From NCBI RefSeq assembly GCF_028712425.1, contig NZ_JAQTQD010000012.1:18400-82399 (forward strand): a stretch of DNA of 64,000 bases, given 5' to 3'. Below are positions 7,586 through 15,667 of this stretch, in pieces. Source of the DNA: Methanoregula sp. (GTDB lineage: Archaea > Halobacteriota > Methanomicrobia > Methanomicrobiales > Methanospirillaceae). The position numbers and the translations under genes were made by a program. The notes under the pieces were generated by a model. That model searched no databases. It was not told where the DNA came from and was given only the letters and a program-made list of their open reading frames with translations. Each line of letters begins with the position of its first letter. Within the stretch, counting starts at the first letter, position 1.

Positions 7586-7742
7586 CTTGAGACCTTATCA
7601 GGATTTGTATGGCTCTCATCTTACTGCCCCGTGATCGAGATTCGTGAAATATTCGTGGCCATAGATTGTATGGTGCCTTCGAGGACAGCCAGCGATAGTG
7701 TATCCGGTGGGGGAATCTCGTTTCATGGTCTGCCACCTGTTT

Positions 7743-8747
7743 TCAGCAACTGCACCCGGAGCTGTCGCGGGAATCCCACTGGCTTATACTGCTTCCCATG
7801 TTCCCTTCAGTAACCTGAAGGAAGGGGCTGGTAATGGCAAGGTACGCGACAAGCACGCGTTCCGAAGACCGGGCAAATTTCACAGTATTGCGCAGTTCCC
7901 CGTTCATTCCGTTACGGGTAAATCCGATCTTCTCGGAACAGACCTTCCACTCGGGATCATGGCTGACTGCGGAACCGTAGGTCACGCTTTCTACCTGCTC
8001 ACCGTAGATGATGTAGAATGTCCCGGTTGTTGTTACCGAGAAGACTTCCGCACCTTCCACGGAATGGAATGTATCGGTCCTTGTCTTGTTTACCCAATAG
8101 AGCGGGACCGTCGTGTCTCCCGTCACCGGCAGGACAAGATCGATGCGCTGGATCGTATCGTTACTCTCAGTCAAAGAAATATAGGTGCGGTCCCGGGGAT
8201 GCAGGGCCAGGGCATCTTCTCTGCTCAAGGAAGTCCTGCTGTTCCGGCTCCCGACATAGCGGGGAATAAGGGTATAGGTCCGTATGCTCTCATTATCCGC
8301 AAGGACTTCGGTAACGTTCGAACCGGTCGTGACAAGGATGAGACGGGTGTCCGGGAACTCAAACATCCCGATAACAGATCGTTCACCGCCCACAACCTGT
8401 GCCCGGGCAAGGAGCGTATCGATAACATCTTTTTTCGGCGGGTAGTCCAGCATCGGCGGTATCGCGGGAGCGGGATCCGGCTCGGCTTCGCCGAATTCAT
8501 GCAGCAGGCTCTCCGTATAGGTCGGGACGACCGTGCTGGTAAAGGTCATTGTAATCGTATCTGCCCCGCAGGTGCCGACAGGCAGCCTGAGCTCAGGACC
8601 ATAGAGCAGGACAGCAGATCCCACAAGGATAATGCAGATGCATACCGTAAGGAGAACCGGGGTGCTCTTCTTCCGTACAGGAGGATGAACCGTGCCGGCA
8701 TCCCCGGTTTTGTCGTTTTGTCCGGTGTTCATTTCATCATTGTTCAT
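7743..8747 (-). CDS. Membrane-anchored extracellular protein of unknown function
   Basis: A 334-residue protein with a basic cytoplasmic head (VRKKSTP) and one N-terminal transmembrane segment (VLLTVCICIILVGSAVLLY, about residues 31-49), so the rest should face outside. The ectodomain has several N-glycosylation sequons (SNVTEV, DNESIR, SNDTIQ, VNKTRT) and is rich in beta-strand-like segments. No family is recognised. It is the third gene of an operon with two similar anchored proteins and overlaps the preceding one by ATGA. The C-terminus ends in CSC. Confidence 0.7.
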   Translation of the reverse strand: MNNDEMNTGQNDKTGDAGTVHPPVRKKSTPVLLTVCICIILVGSAVLLYGPELRLPVGTCGADTITMTFTSTVVPTYTESLLHEFGEAEPDPAPAIPPMLDYPPKKDVIDTLLARAQVVGGERSVIGMFEFPDTRLILVTTGSNVTEVLADNESIRTYTLIPRYVGSRNSRTSLSREDALALHPRDRTYISLTESNDTIQRIDLVLPVTGDTTVPLYWVNKTRTDTFHSVEGAEVFSVTTTGTFYIIYGEQVESVTYGSAVSHDPEWKVCSEKIGFTRNGMNGELRNTVKFARSSERVLVAYLAITSPFLQVTEGNMGSSISQWDSRDSSGCSC

Positions 8748-9589
8748 CGTTGTTCACCATCGCGGGCATCGACCAGCAGCGGGAAGGGCTCGGTTTCGGC
8801 CCCCGGTTTCACCACATAAAAAGCCCAGACCGGGATGCAGGCATCCTGCGTGATTACCCGGGCCGGCGGAGGGGGATCATGCGTACCTTCCAGAATATAG
8901 TATCCCGTTCCGACCTGCACGATCCTGCTGCCATCCATACAGCACTGGGGCTTCCGGAGCAGATCGCCATCCCGGAGTTTCCGGAGGGCCGCATCAGGAG
9001 CAATGATCGGGTTTGTGCCGTTTGGTTCCAGGACGCTCCACTGCCCGGAGAGGCCGACAAGTTCCCCCTCTTCCCCCAGTTCGACCGAGATCCCCGTGTT
9101 CATAACGGGGGTGTTGTTGACGTACTGCCGGTACGTGACCAGCGTGTACTGGGGGAAACGTTCTTCGGTCATACCGGTCGCCAGGTTGTACTGGTTCAGG
9201 AAGACCTGTTCGGTCTTCTCACGCACGGCACCTTCAGGCAGCCCCCCGTAAGCGGCCAGGGCTTTCTCTGCAAGAGCGGGCGCATCCTCAACAGACGGGA
9301 TCGCGCTCTTCACCGTCAGGGCAGTACCGGAATCCATTGAATTCCGGTCGAGCGAGACAACGCGGTACTGCGGTACGGTTGCCGGGGACTGCGGCAACGG
9401 GCAATCCAGGGCGATGGACTCGTTATCCTCGGGCAGAGCTGCAGGGGAAAGGGCATTGTCCGGGGCCGGTGGCCTGAAGTACCCGCTGTCTGCGATGCCG
9501 GTCATTTCCAGTCCCAGAACCATGCAGCCTGCAAGGAGGACTGCAACCACGAGCCCTGTGCCGGCAAGGATCGTTTCCCGGGTCTTCAT
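8744..9589 (-). CDS. Putative lipoprotein of unknown function
   Basis: A 281-residue exported protein. The N-terminus MKTRETILAGTGLVVAVLLAGCMV has a signal segment and a lipobox (LAGC, Cys22). The middle region, FPQYTLVTYRQYVNNTPVMNTGISVELGEEGELVGLSGQWSVLEP, resembles the FTP/PepSY-like fold seen next to protease or heme proteins, but this is a weak visual match. It overlaps both neighbours by ATGA, so the three genes are probably co-translated. The function is unknown. Confidence 0.7.
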   Translation of the reverse strand: MKTRETILAGTGLVVAVLLAGCMVLGLEMTGIADSGYFRPPAPDNALSPAALPEDNESIALDCPLPQSPATVPQYRVVSLDRNSMDSGTALTVKSAIPSVEDAPALAEKALAAYGGLPEGAVREKTEQVFLNQYNLATGMTEERFPQYTLVTYRQYVNNTPVMNTGISVELGEEGELVGLSGQWSVLEPNGTNPIIAPDAALRKLRDGDLLRKPQCCMDGSRIVQVGTGYYILEGTHDPPPPARVITQDACIPVWAFYVVKPGAETEPFPLLVDARDGEQR

Positions 9590-10536
9590 GACGTTACCCT
9601 GACCTTAAAGGAGAAACTGGTCTGTCCGTTCGGGGTTTCGATAGTGGTGCCGTAACAGTACGAACCGGGAGCAACCCGGGGAGAATCGGTATCAATGACA
9701 GTTGTGAGATTATAGTTCCCGTAACTTCTCCCGGTAAATTGATCTGGTGAGACGGATATCCCGGGCCACCCCGCACTCCGTGGCTGCGGAGTGTCAAGCG
9801 ATGACATCTCCATGGTGTCGCAGTCCAGCTCCTTAAACCAGACCCGGACGGGCCCGGTCTCCCGTTCGCCCAGGTGGAGCGTCAGGTTCCCTGACCAACG
9901 GTCTCCTTTCCGGATTGCAATGTCGTGGCGATCAAACTCCGGCCGTGTCTGGTAACCAACCCAGCTGACCGGCATATCTCCCATCCGTATCTGGATCCAG
10001 TCATCGGCCACAGCATTCGGCATGAAATCCGTTTCCGCATGGATCCGGAACGTTCGGGTTGTGGTATTATGACGGAACCCTTCCGGGAGGATAGAAACCG
10101 TGAACGGTACGGTGACCACGTCAGTAGGGTTGATGGCGAAATGGTCCGGGTTAATCCGGGTCCCGATGCCCGGCGAGGGACTGACCAGTTCAGTACTCAG
10201 GGGCATGGCGACTTCGGTGACCGTGAGAGTGACATTTCCCGGACCAAATCCTCGGGAATAGAATGTGTAATTGTACGTGATGGTATCCGGACCCCCTACC
10301 CAGTACAGCGGGCCGGAAAATCCCCCGACCGGAGCATAAAGGAGAAGGGGTGTTGAATTGAGCCTGTCTTCAAGCGGGAGCGGATCCTTTGGGAGCGGGG
10401 GAAACGAGTGCGGGGCTTCGAGTCCCGGCACGGATATGTCATTTGGCGTCCCGGGCACGACTGCCATGGCGACCAGTATTCCTGCAGGGATCCCGATAGC
10501 GATGATGATGAGGGCGTGGAGGGGTTTTGCAAACAC
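9586..10536 (-). CDS. Secreted or anchored surface protein of unknown function
   Basis: A 316-residue protein beginning with GTG, preceded by GGGAG. One N-terminal hydrophobic segment (PLHALIIIAIGIPAGILVAMAVV) acts as signal or anchor. The ectodomain has sequons (LNSTP, YNYTF, GNVTL, HNTTT, GNLTL, YNLTT) and Ig-like beta patterns (VTLTVTEVAMPLS, VVTVPFTVSILPEGF). It is the first gene of the 10536-7743 operon. All three products share the anchored plan and likely work together at the surface; no specific role can be assigned. Confidence 0.7.
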   Translation of the reverse strand: MFAKPLHALIIIAIGIPAGILVAMAVVPGTPNDISVPGLEAPHSFPPLPKDPLPLEDRLNSTPLLLYAPVGGFSGPLYWVGGPDTITYNYTFYSRGFGPGNVTLTVTEVAMPLSTELVSPSPGIGTRINPDHFAINPTDVVTVPFTVSILPEGFRHNTTTRTFRIHAETDFMPNAVADDWIQIRMGDMPVSWVGYQTRPEFDRHDIAIRKGDRWSGNLTLHLGERETGPVRVWFKELDCDTMEMSSLDTPQPRSAGWPGISVSPDQFTGRSYGNYNLTTVIDTDSPRVAPGSYCYGTTIETPNGQTSFSFKVRVTS

Positions 10537-10581
10537 TGGCTGAACTCCCGGGTTCTATGACGATACAGGATATATTGCAAG

Positions 10582-10606
10582 ATTATTTAATAAATATTAT
10601 CTCTCT
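10582..10606 (-). promoter_or_regulatory. AT-rich promoter region of the surface-protein operon
   Basis: On the minus strand the sequence reads GATAATATTTATTAAATAAT, a strong TATA-like tract about 45-70 nt before the GTG at 10536. The rest of 10537-10751 shows no gene. Confidence 0.45.
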
Positions 10607-10721
10607 TTTCTGCCATAATATACAGATTTATTACAAGAGGCGGAGCCGGCCATCCGGTGACCCTCACATATCCCTCCGGAAGTAAGGATGATCTCACCGG
10701 ATTCCTGTCACGTAACCACAA

Positions 10722-10729
10722 TTAAATAC
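10722..10729 (+). promoter_or_regulatory. TATA box of the vapBC pair (leaderless type)
   Basis: TTAAATAC lies 22-30 nt before the ATG at 10752, so transcription should start at or within a few bases of the start codon; no ribosome-binding site is present. Confidence 0.5.
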
Positions 10730-10751
10730 ACATACATACACAGACTTGATC

Positions 10752-10979
10752 ATGGCAACGAAGACCATCAGTATCACGGAGGAGGCGTACGAGAGGCTGA
10801 AGAGTCTCAAGACCGATGAGAAGACGAGCTTCTCCGATGTGATCGTGAAGCATTACCCGAAGCGGAAGAAACTGTCTGAAGTGCTCAAAGAGATTGGAGA
10901 CTGTACCGATCTTGCGGATTCCGTTGAGAAGGTCTCACGTGAGATGCGAAAGGCGAAGCTCCGTAAGGTTGAGTTCTGA
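10752..10979 (+). CDS. VapB-type antitoxin (DUF217-like)
   Basis: A 75-residue protein: [49 protein letters not shown] is the typical ribbon-helix-helix archaeal antitoxin, with a DNA-binding strand [13 protein letters not shown] and an amphipathic toxin-binding C-terminus. It sits directly before a PIN-domain gene, with TGATG stop/start overlap. It would neutralise the downstream PIN RNase and autorepress the operon. The start is the ATG at 10752; an in-frame TTG two codons earlier is unlikely given the TATA position. Confidence 0.85.
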   Translation: MATKTISITEEAYERLKSLKTDEKTSFSDVIVKHYPKRKKLSEVLKEIGDCTDLADSVEKVSREMRKAKLRKVEF

Positions 10980-11368
10980 TGCCGGTAGCTGATACATCGT
11001 TTCTGGTTGACATGATGAGGCGCAATCCTGCCGCGCTCAGCGTCTACCGTGGATATGAAACGCAGGGTATTGCGCTCTCCACTACTGTCATCACTGCGAT
11101 GGAATTGTTCAAAGGAGCATACATCTCAAAGAACCCGCAGAATGTGGAAAAAGCTGAGCAGATCCTTGCCTTGTTCACGATACTCCCTTTCGATGAGATG
11201 ATGTATCCGGTATTCGGCAGGCTTTCAGCCGGGTTATGCCTTTCGGGAAACCCTCTCGGTGATTTTGATGAAGTCATTGGGGCAATGACTCTTTGTCATG
11301 ATGGCGAGATTATCACCCGCGACCGGCATTTTGAGAAGGTGCCGGAACTGAAGGTCATCACGTATTGA
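10979..11368 (+). CDS. VapC-type PIN-domain toxin RNase
   Basis: A 129-residue PIN protein. The acidic active-site residues are visible: D5 (VADTSFLVD), E42 (TAMELFKGA), D97 (GDFDEVIGA) and D115 (ITRDRHF). These bind Mg2+/Mn2+ for endoribonuclease action; VapC targets are usually tRNAs or rRNA. The gene overlaps its antitoxin by one base (TGATG). It lies immediately upstream of a tRNA-Ser gene and the ribosomal operon. Confidence 0.88.
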   Translation: MPVADTSFLVDMMRRNPAALSVYRGYETQGIALSTTVITAMELFKGAYISKNPQNVEKAEQILALFTILPFDEMMYPVFGRLSAGLCLSGNPLGDFDEVIGAMTLCHDGEIITRDRHFEKVPELKVITY

Positions 11369-11418
11369 ATGCGATGAGCCGACCAGAGTGCAAAACACTT
11401 ATTACCCCTCCCCCACCA

Positions 11419-11426
11419 TATAATAA
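11419..11426 (+). promoter_or_regulatory. TATA box likely driving tRNA-Ser and the ribosomal/RNAP operon
   Basis: TATAATAA is the only strong TATA-like element between vapC and the tRNA. It would start transcription near 11450, just before an inverted repeat (GCAGCG...CGCTGC, 11443-11463) and about 40 nt upstream of tRNA-Ser. Confidence 0.5.
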
Positions 11427-11491
11427 AGCACCATTCATGGAGCAGCGTTATGTTTACGCTGCGAGTGTCTGCAAAGATGCGAGATTCCTCT

Positions 11492-11576
11492 GTTGAGGTA
11501 GCCAAGCCTGGTATGGCGCAGGTTTGCTAAACCTGTGTCCCGAAAGGACTCGAGGGTTCAAATCCCTCCCTCAGCG
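11492..11576 (+). tRNA. tRNA-Ser (anticodon GCT)
   Basis: An 85-nt class II tRNA. The acceptor GTTGAGG pairs with CCTCAGC (one G-U) and the discriminator is G. The anticodon stem CAGGT/ACCTG closes the loop TTGCTAA, with anticodon GCT at 11526-11528, decoding AGC/AGU. A long variable arm (about 11536-11551) precedes the T-arm GAGGG-TTCAAAT-CCCTC. CCA is not encoded. It lies 34 nt before rps13, so processing from a shared precursor is likely. Confidence 0.93.
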
Positions 11577-11610
11577 CTTAAAGAGAAAATCTCACGATCG
11601 AGGGGATTGG

Positions 11611-12072
11611 ATGGCTCAGGAAGAAGAGATAAAGTATTTCGTTAGGGTTGGTACCACGGATCTCGACGGTACCAAGTCCGTGAGGGTTGCTCTCACCGGC
11701 ATCAAGGGTGTCGGCAGGCATACCGCGACGGTCATCACCCGCATGGCAAAGGTCGACGAGTACGCACAACTCGGCCGCATGGACGAGGCGTCCGTTAACC
11801 GCCTCCGCACAGTTGTCGAACAATACAACAGCAAGATCCCGTCCTGGATGGCGAACCGCCCCAAGGACATCTACACCGGCGAGCAGAAGCACCTCTTCGG
11901 CGGCGATGTCGCAATGGCCCGGGAAGAGGACGTCAACCTGATGAGGAAGATCCGCTGCTACCGTGGCATCCGCCACGAGACCGGCCAGAAGGTCCGCGGC
12001 CAGCGCACCAAGTCCACCGGCAGGACCGGATCGACTGTAGGTGTCAAGCGTAAGTCTGCCGGAGGCTCATAA
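11611..12072 (+). CDS. rps13: Ribosomal protein S13 (uS13)
   Basis: A 153-residue archaeal S13 that contacts tRNA and 23S rRNA at the head of the small subunit. Diagnostic segments are [64 protein letters not shown]. The open frame continues upstream through the tRNA gene, but the ATG at 11611 (after GAGGGGATTGG) gives the normal N-terminus. It leads the block rps13-rps4-rps11-rpoD, the conserved archaeal alpha-operon order. Confidence 0.97.
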   Translation: MAQEEEIKYFVRVGTTDLDGTKSVRVALTGIKGVGRHTATVITRMAKVDEYAQLGRMDEASVNRLRTVVEQYNSKIPSWMANRPKDIYTGEQKHLFGGDVAMAREEDVNLMRKIRCYRGIRHETGQKVRGQRTKSTGRTGSTVGVKRKSAGGS

Positions 12073-12074
12073 TC

Positions 12075-12674
12075 ATGGGATACCCAGGCAAGAACTACAA
12101 GTCTTACCAGACGCCCAAGCGCCCGTGGGAGAAAGTCCGTATCGAGGCCGAGACCCGTCTCGTCATCGAATACGGTCTCCGCAACAAGCGCGAGGTCTGG
12201 AAGGCACAGGCCTACCTGCGCAAGTACCGGACCGGTGCCCGCCACCTGCTCGCCCTCAGCTCGGGCGCTTCCGATGCTGCGCTCTTCGAGACCAAGAAGG
12301 CCGAACTGATCTCTTCCCTCCAGAGGAACGGGATTCTCGGGCCCGACGCGGACATCGATGCAATCCTCTCGCTCAAGGTCCAGGCCCCGCTCGAACGCAG
12401 GCTCCAGACCATTGTCTACCGCAAAGGTCTCGCCCGGTCGCTCAAGCAGGCACGGCAGCTGATCACCCACGGTCACATTGCCATTGAAGGCCGGCGGGTC
12501 AACATCCCCGGGTACCTTGTCAAGAGGACCGAGGAATCCCAGATCGCCTACTTCGGCAAGTCCCCGTTCGTGTCCGACTCCCACGCGGAGAAGACCCGGA
12601 TCATGAAGCCCGCGACTGCACCCAAGGCAATGCCCCAGCCCGAAGGCCACTTCCGTGGACGGGGGAGGAGGTAA
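12075..12674 (+). CDS. rps4: Ribosomal protein S4 (uS4)
   Basis: A 199-residue primary-binding 16S rRNA protein. The N-terminal archaeal form ([25 protein letters not shown]) lacks the bacterial zinc region. The S4 RNA-binding domain is at about residues 106-165 ([44 protein letters not shown]). The C-terminus is basic (GHFRGRGRR). It starts 2 nt after rps13 and is co-transcribed with it. Confidence 0.97.
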   Translation: MGYPGKNYKSYQTPKRPWEKVRIEAETRLVIEYGLRNKREVWKAQAYLRKYRTGARHLLALSSGASDAALFETKKAELISSLQRNGILGPDADIDAILSLKVQAPLERRLQTIVYRKGLARSLKQARQLITHGHIAIEGRRVNIPGYLVKRTEESQIAYFGKSPFVSDSHAEKTRIMKPATAPKAMPQPEGHFRGRGRR

Positions 12675-12677
12675 TCC

Positions 12678-13076
12678 ATGGCAGCAAACGAAAAGGAAAA
12701 GTGGGGCATAGCCCACATCTTTGCGTCCTTCAATAACACGATCATCACCATCACCGACCTGTCCGGCGCAGAAACCGTGACCAAGTCGAGCGGCGGGATG
12801 GTCGTCAAGCAGGACAGGAACGAGAGCTCGCCCTACGCCGCAATGCAGATGGCCAGCAACGTTGCGCAGACCGCCCGCGAGAAGGGCATCGTCGGCGTCC
12901 ACGTCAGGGTCCGCGCACCCGGCCAGGGCAAGCAGCGCAGCCCCGGCCCCGGCGCACAGGCAGCCATCCGTGCCCTTGCCCGTGCCGGCATGCGCATCGG
13001 CCGAATTGAAGATGTCACCCCAGTCCCCCACGACTCCTGCCGCTCGAAGGGCGGACGGCGTGGAAGGAGAGTGTGA
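12678..13076 (+). CDS. rps11: Ribosomal protein S11 (uS11)
   Basis: A 132-residue small-subunit platform protein. Hallmarks are [50 protein letters not shown] and the C-terminal [29 protein letters not shown] that binds rRNA at the mRNA exit. Its stop overlaps the rpoD start. Confidence 0.97.
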   Translation: MAANEKEKWGIAHIFASFNNTIITITDLSGAETVTKSSGGMVVKQDRNESSPYAAMQMASNVAQTAREKGIVGVHVRVRAPGQGKQRSPGPGAQAAIRALARAGMRIGRIEDVTPVPHDSCRSKGGRRGRRV

Positions 13077-13906
13077 TGGAGATCGAATTCGCCAGTCTGG
13101 ACGACTCCCTCGCACGATTCACGCTCTCGGGAGCGAGCCCCGCCTTTGCCAACGCGTTGCGGCGGGCAATGATCGGTGAAGTGCCAACCCTCGCCATCGA
13201 GGATGTGCGCATCTACGACAACACGAGCGCACTCTTCGACGAGATGCTGGCACACCGCCTCGGGCTCATCCCCTTAAAGACCGACCTCTCGGTCTACTCG
13301 ACCCAGGACACATGCTCGTGCGGAGGGGCAGGCTGCCCCGGCTGCACGGCCACCTACACCCTCAGTGTTGAGGGCCCCCGGATGGTCACCTCCAGTGACC
13401 TCATCCCGCAGGACCCCGGCGCAGCACCGGTGTATGACAACATCCCGATCGTGAAACTCACGAAAGGGCAGAAACTCGTCATCGAGGCACGTGCCATCCT
13501 CAACACGGGAAAGGTGCACGCAAAGTATCAGTCAACGCTCGTATGCGGGTACAAGAACCACCCCGTCATCACGGTCAGCGACGTCTGCGACGCCTGCGGC
13601 ATGTGCATCGAGGAGTGCCCCCGCGACATCCTCGTTGCAAAGGGAAAGAAGGTCCAGGTTGCAGAAGGAAAGCTCCCCGAATGCTCCATGTGCAGGCTCT
13701 GCGAACGGGCATGCCTTGCGAGCGGCATCGGGGAGGAGCCGGCAATACAAATATCCGCCGAACCCGACCGTTTTATCTTCGTGGTCGAGAGCGACGGTTC
13801 CCTGCCGGCAAAAGAGATCATGAACCGTGCCCTGTCGTATATCAGGGAGCAGGCAGACGAGCTGGATCAACAGCTTGGCGAATTATCAGGGGATGAAAAG
13901 AAATGA
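13076..13906 (+). CDS. rpoD: RNA polymerase subunit D with ferredoxin-like Fe-S domain
   Basis: 276 residues; equivalent to bacterial alpha N-terminal domain and eukaryotic Rpb3, it dimerises with subunit L to start polymerase assembly. The dimerisation region is FTLSGASPAFANALRRAMIGEVPTLAIEDV. A cysteine-rich loop (C80, C82, C87, C90) follows. Residues 171-181 (CDACGMCIEECP) and 203-213 (CSMCRLCERAC) are two complete C-x2-C-x2-C-x3-C motifs, enough for two [4Fe-4S] clusters, as in several methanogens. The ATG at 13076 (after GGAAGGA) is preferred to the GTG three bases earlier. Clusters are thought to stabilise the subunit rather than catalyse. Confidence 0.96.
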   Translation: MEIEFASLDDSLARFTLSGASPAFANALRRAMIGEVPTLAIEDVRIYDNTSALFDEMLAHRLGLIPLKTDLSVYSTQDTCSCGGAGCPGCTATYTLSVEGPRMVTSSDLIPQDPGAAPVYDNIPIVKLTKGQKLVIEARAILNTGKVHAKYQSTLVCGYKNHPVITVSDVCDACGMCIEECPRDILVAKGKKVQVAEGKLPECSMCRLCERACLASGIGEEPAIQISAEPDRFIFVVESDGSLPAKEIMNRALSYIREQADELDQQLGELSGDEKK

Positions 13907-14268
13907 CAAGAGTTATCGAGAAGACGAACCCCCGTCTTACCACCCTCATCTCGCTCCTGAAGAACAAGTCCCGCGAGAACGAGGCGAAGATCTGGCGCGA
14001 GATTGCTAGCAGGCTCGAGACCCCGAACCGGAACTATGCCGAGGTCAACCTGTCCAAGATCAACCGGTACGCCCAGAACGGCGAGACGATCATCGTCCCG
14101 GGCAAGGTGCTCGGGAGCGGCGTGCTGGAGCAGTCCGTCAAGGTCGCAGCGCTGAACTTTTCGGCGTCGGCGACAAGCAAGATCAAGGACGCGAAAGGGC
14201 AGTGCATGACCATTGAACAGCTCATCAGGGACAACCCCAAAGGCAGCGGTGTCCGGATCCTGAGGTGA
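13903..14268 (+). CDS. rpl18e: Ribosomal protein L18e (eL18)
   Basis: A 121-residue archaeal/eukaryotic-type large-subunit protein, absent from bacteria. Recognisable segments are [46 protein letters not shown] and [35 protein letters not shown]. It overlaps rpoD by ATGA and is followed 7 nt later by rpl13. Confidence 0.96.
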   Translation: MTRVIEKTNPRLTTLISLLKNKSRENEAKIWREIASRLETPNRNYAEVNLSKINRYAQNGETIIVPGKVLGSGVLEQSVKVAALNFSASATSKIKDAKGQCMTIEQLIRDNPKGSGVRILR

Positions 14269-14275
14269 AGAAGAC

Positions 14276-14704
14276 ATGGTAACCGTAATCAATGGAGACG
14301 GCCTGCTTCTCGGGCGCCTGGCAAGTATCGTAGCACAGCGCAGCCTTGCCGGTGAAGAGATCGCGATTGTCAATGTCGAGAACGTCGTGATCTCCGGCAG
14401 CAGGGCCCGGGTCCTCGGGAACTACAAGCACAAGCGCGAACGCGGTGCATCCGGCTCCCACTGGGGACCGTTTGTCCCGCGCCGGCCCGACCACCTCATG
14501 AAGAGGACCATCCGCGGCATGCTCCCGTACAAGCGCCCCCGGGGCGTCGAGGCAATGAAGTCCATCAGGTGCTATGTCGGGGTCCCCGCCGACCTCGCCG
14601 GCAAGGAGATGGAAGTGATCGAGGAAGCGCACATGAACCGCCTGAACAACCCGAGCCACGTCACGCTCGGCGCAGTCAGCACGTTCCTCGGAGCAAAGTT
14701 CTAA
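14276..14704 (+). CDS. rpl13: Ribosomal protein L13 (uL13)
   Basis: A 142-residue large-subunit protein: [54 protein letters not shown] and [35 protein letters not shown] are the expected archaeal L13 blocks. It is paired with rps9 downstream, as in nearly all archaea. Confidence 0.96.
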   Translation: MVTVINGDGLLLGRLASIVAQRSLAGEEIAIVNVENVVISGSRARVLGNYKHKRERGASGSHWGPFVPRRPDHLMKRTIRGMLPYKRPRGVEAMKSIRCYVGVPADLAGKEMEVIEEAHMNRLNNPSHVTLGAVSTFLGAKF

Positions 14705-14714
14705 GGTGGCCATT

Positions 14715-15116
14715 ATGGTTAAGATCATCAACACAAGCGGAAAACGCAAGACGGCAATCGCCCGTGCGACCTTAAAGGCCGGCAAGGGCGTCATCCGGGT
14801 CAACTCCGTCCCCCTTGATGCGTACGGAAACATCACAACCCGGATGAAGATCTCCGAGCCGCTCCTCCTCGTCCCCAATGCAGTCAACGGCATCGATGTC
14901 ACCATCGATGTTGCCGGCGGCGGTGTCATGGGCCAGGCAGAAGCGGTCCGGACAGCACTCGCCCGGGGCATCATCAAGTGGCACAACGACCCCGCGATGA
15001 AGGACATCTACCTGGAATATGACAGGACGCTCCTTGTCAACGATTCCCGGCAGAAAGAAGCCAAGAAGCCGCACGGCCCTGGTGCCCGCGCAAAGTTCCA
15101 AAAGTCTTATCGCTGA
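14715..15116 (+). CDS. rps9: Ribosomal protein S9 (uS9)
   Basis: A 133-residue small-subunit protein whose C-terminal tail ([11 protein letters not shown]) reaches the P-site tRNA. Starting at the ATG at 14715 gives [25 protein letters not shown], the usual archaeal N-terminus; an in-frame GTG at 14706 overlaps the AAGGTGG ribosome-binding site and is rejected. It follows rpl13 by 10 nt. Confidence 0.96.
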   Translation: MVKIINTSGKRKTAIARATLKAGKGVIRVNSVPLDAYGNITTRMKISEPLLLVPNAVNGIDVTIDVAGGGVMGQAEAVRTALARGIIKWHNDPAMKDIYLEYDRTLLVNDSRQKEAKKPHGPGARAKFQKSYR

Positions 15117-15146
15117 ACCAGAAGATATGATGAGAGGTCAGATATC

Positions 15147-15335
15147 TTGATACCCGTACGATGTTTCACCTGTGGGAAACCGATCTCCACAGCATGGGAA
15201 GAGTTCCGGGTCAGGAAAGAGAAAGGCGAGGATCCCAAGAAGATCCTCGACGATCTCAATATTTCGCGGTACTGCTGCCGCCGGATGCTCCTGACGCACA
15301 AAGAGATCATCGATGAACTCAACCCGTACCAGTAA
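15147..15335 (+). CDS. rpoN: RNA polymerase subunit N (Rpb10 homologue)
   Basis: A 62-residue zinc protein that joins the D-L heterodimer to the polymerase core. The sequence [19 protein letters not shown]...[15 protein letters not shown] shows the atypical zinc site C-x2-C...C-C (CFTC and YCCRR). The start is TTG with GAGAGGT about 10 nt upstream. This subunit is unrelated to bacterial sigma-54, which shares the symbol. Confidence 0.96.
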   Translation: MIPVRCFTCGKPISTAWEEFRVRKEKGEDPKKILDDLNISRYCCRRMLLTHKEIIDELNPYQ

Positions 15336-15362
15336 GCAGGAGAATGACGAAAGTATGAACGC

Positions 15363-15437
15363 GGGGTCGTAGGGTAGCCTGGACCATCCTATTGCGTTCG
15401 GGACGCAGTGACCTGAGTTCGAATCTCAGCGACCCCA
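15363..15437 (+). tRNA. tRNA-Pro (anticodon CGG)
   Basis: A 75-nt tRNA. The acceptor GGGGTCG pairs fully with CGACCCC, discriminator A. The anticodon stem TTGCG/CGCAG closes the loop TTCGGGA, giving anticodon CGG at 15399-15401 with G37, as expected for proline tRNA reading CCG. The T-arm is CTGAG-TTCGAAT-CTCAG. CCA is not encoded. It sits between rpoN and rpoK, within the polymerase/ribosome operon. Confidence 0.93.
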
Positions 15438-15482
15438 TTTCAATCATTAAAGAAGACCATAACACCTGATTTGAGGACACGA

Positions 15483-15656
15483 ATGCAGACGCAGAACTAT
15501 ACCCGGTATGAACGGGCAAGGATCATTGGAGCAAGGGCTCTGCAGATATCAATGGGTGCTCCGTTACTTATCACCACGACACGGATCGATCCGCTGGAGA
15601 TCGCCATCGAGGAATTCAACAACAACACCATCCCCATTACCGTAAAGAGGAAGTAG
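15483..15656 (+). CDS. rpoK: RNA polymerase subunit K (Rpb6/omega homologue)
   Basis: A 57-residue protein starting at the ATG at 15483 behind TGAGGAC. The conserved core [25 protein letters not shown]...[21 protein letters not shown] is the Rpb6/omega fold that clamps the largest polymerase subunit. The frame opens 4 codons earlier at a TTG. It is the third RNAP subunit gene in this operon and precedes enolase by 11 nt. Confidence 0.96.
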   Translation: MQTQNYTRYERARIIGARALQISMGAPLLITTTRIDPLEIAIEEFNNNTIPITVKRK

Positions 15657-15667
15657 GAGAGCGGGCC

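Noticed and set aside
7698..8819. Long plus-strand open frame of 373 codons
   Set aside because: Antisense to the coupled surface-protein gene 7743-8747, which has a proper signal anchor, glycosylation sites and an ATGA overlap; the plus frame has no domain.
11958..13115. Minus-strand open frame of 385 codons
   Set aside because: Shadow of rps4 and rps11; GC-rich coding DNA often leaves the opposite frame open.
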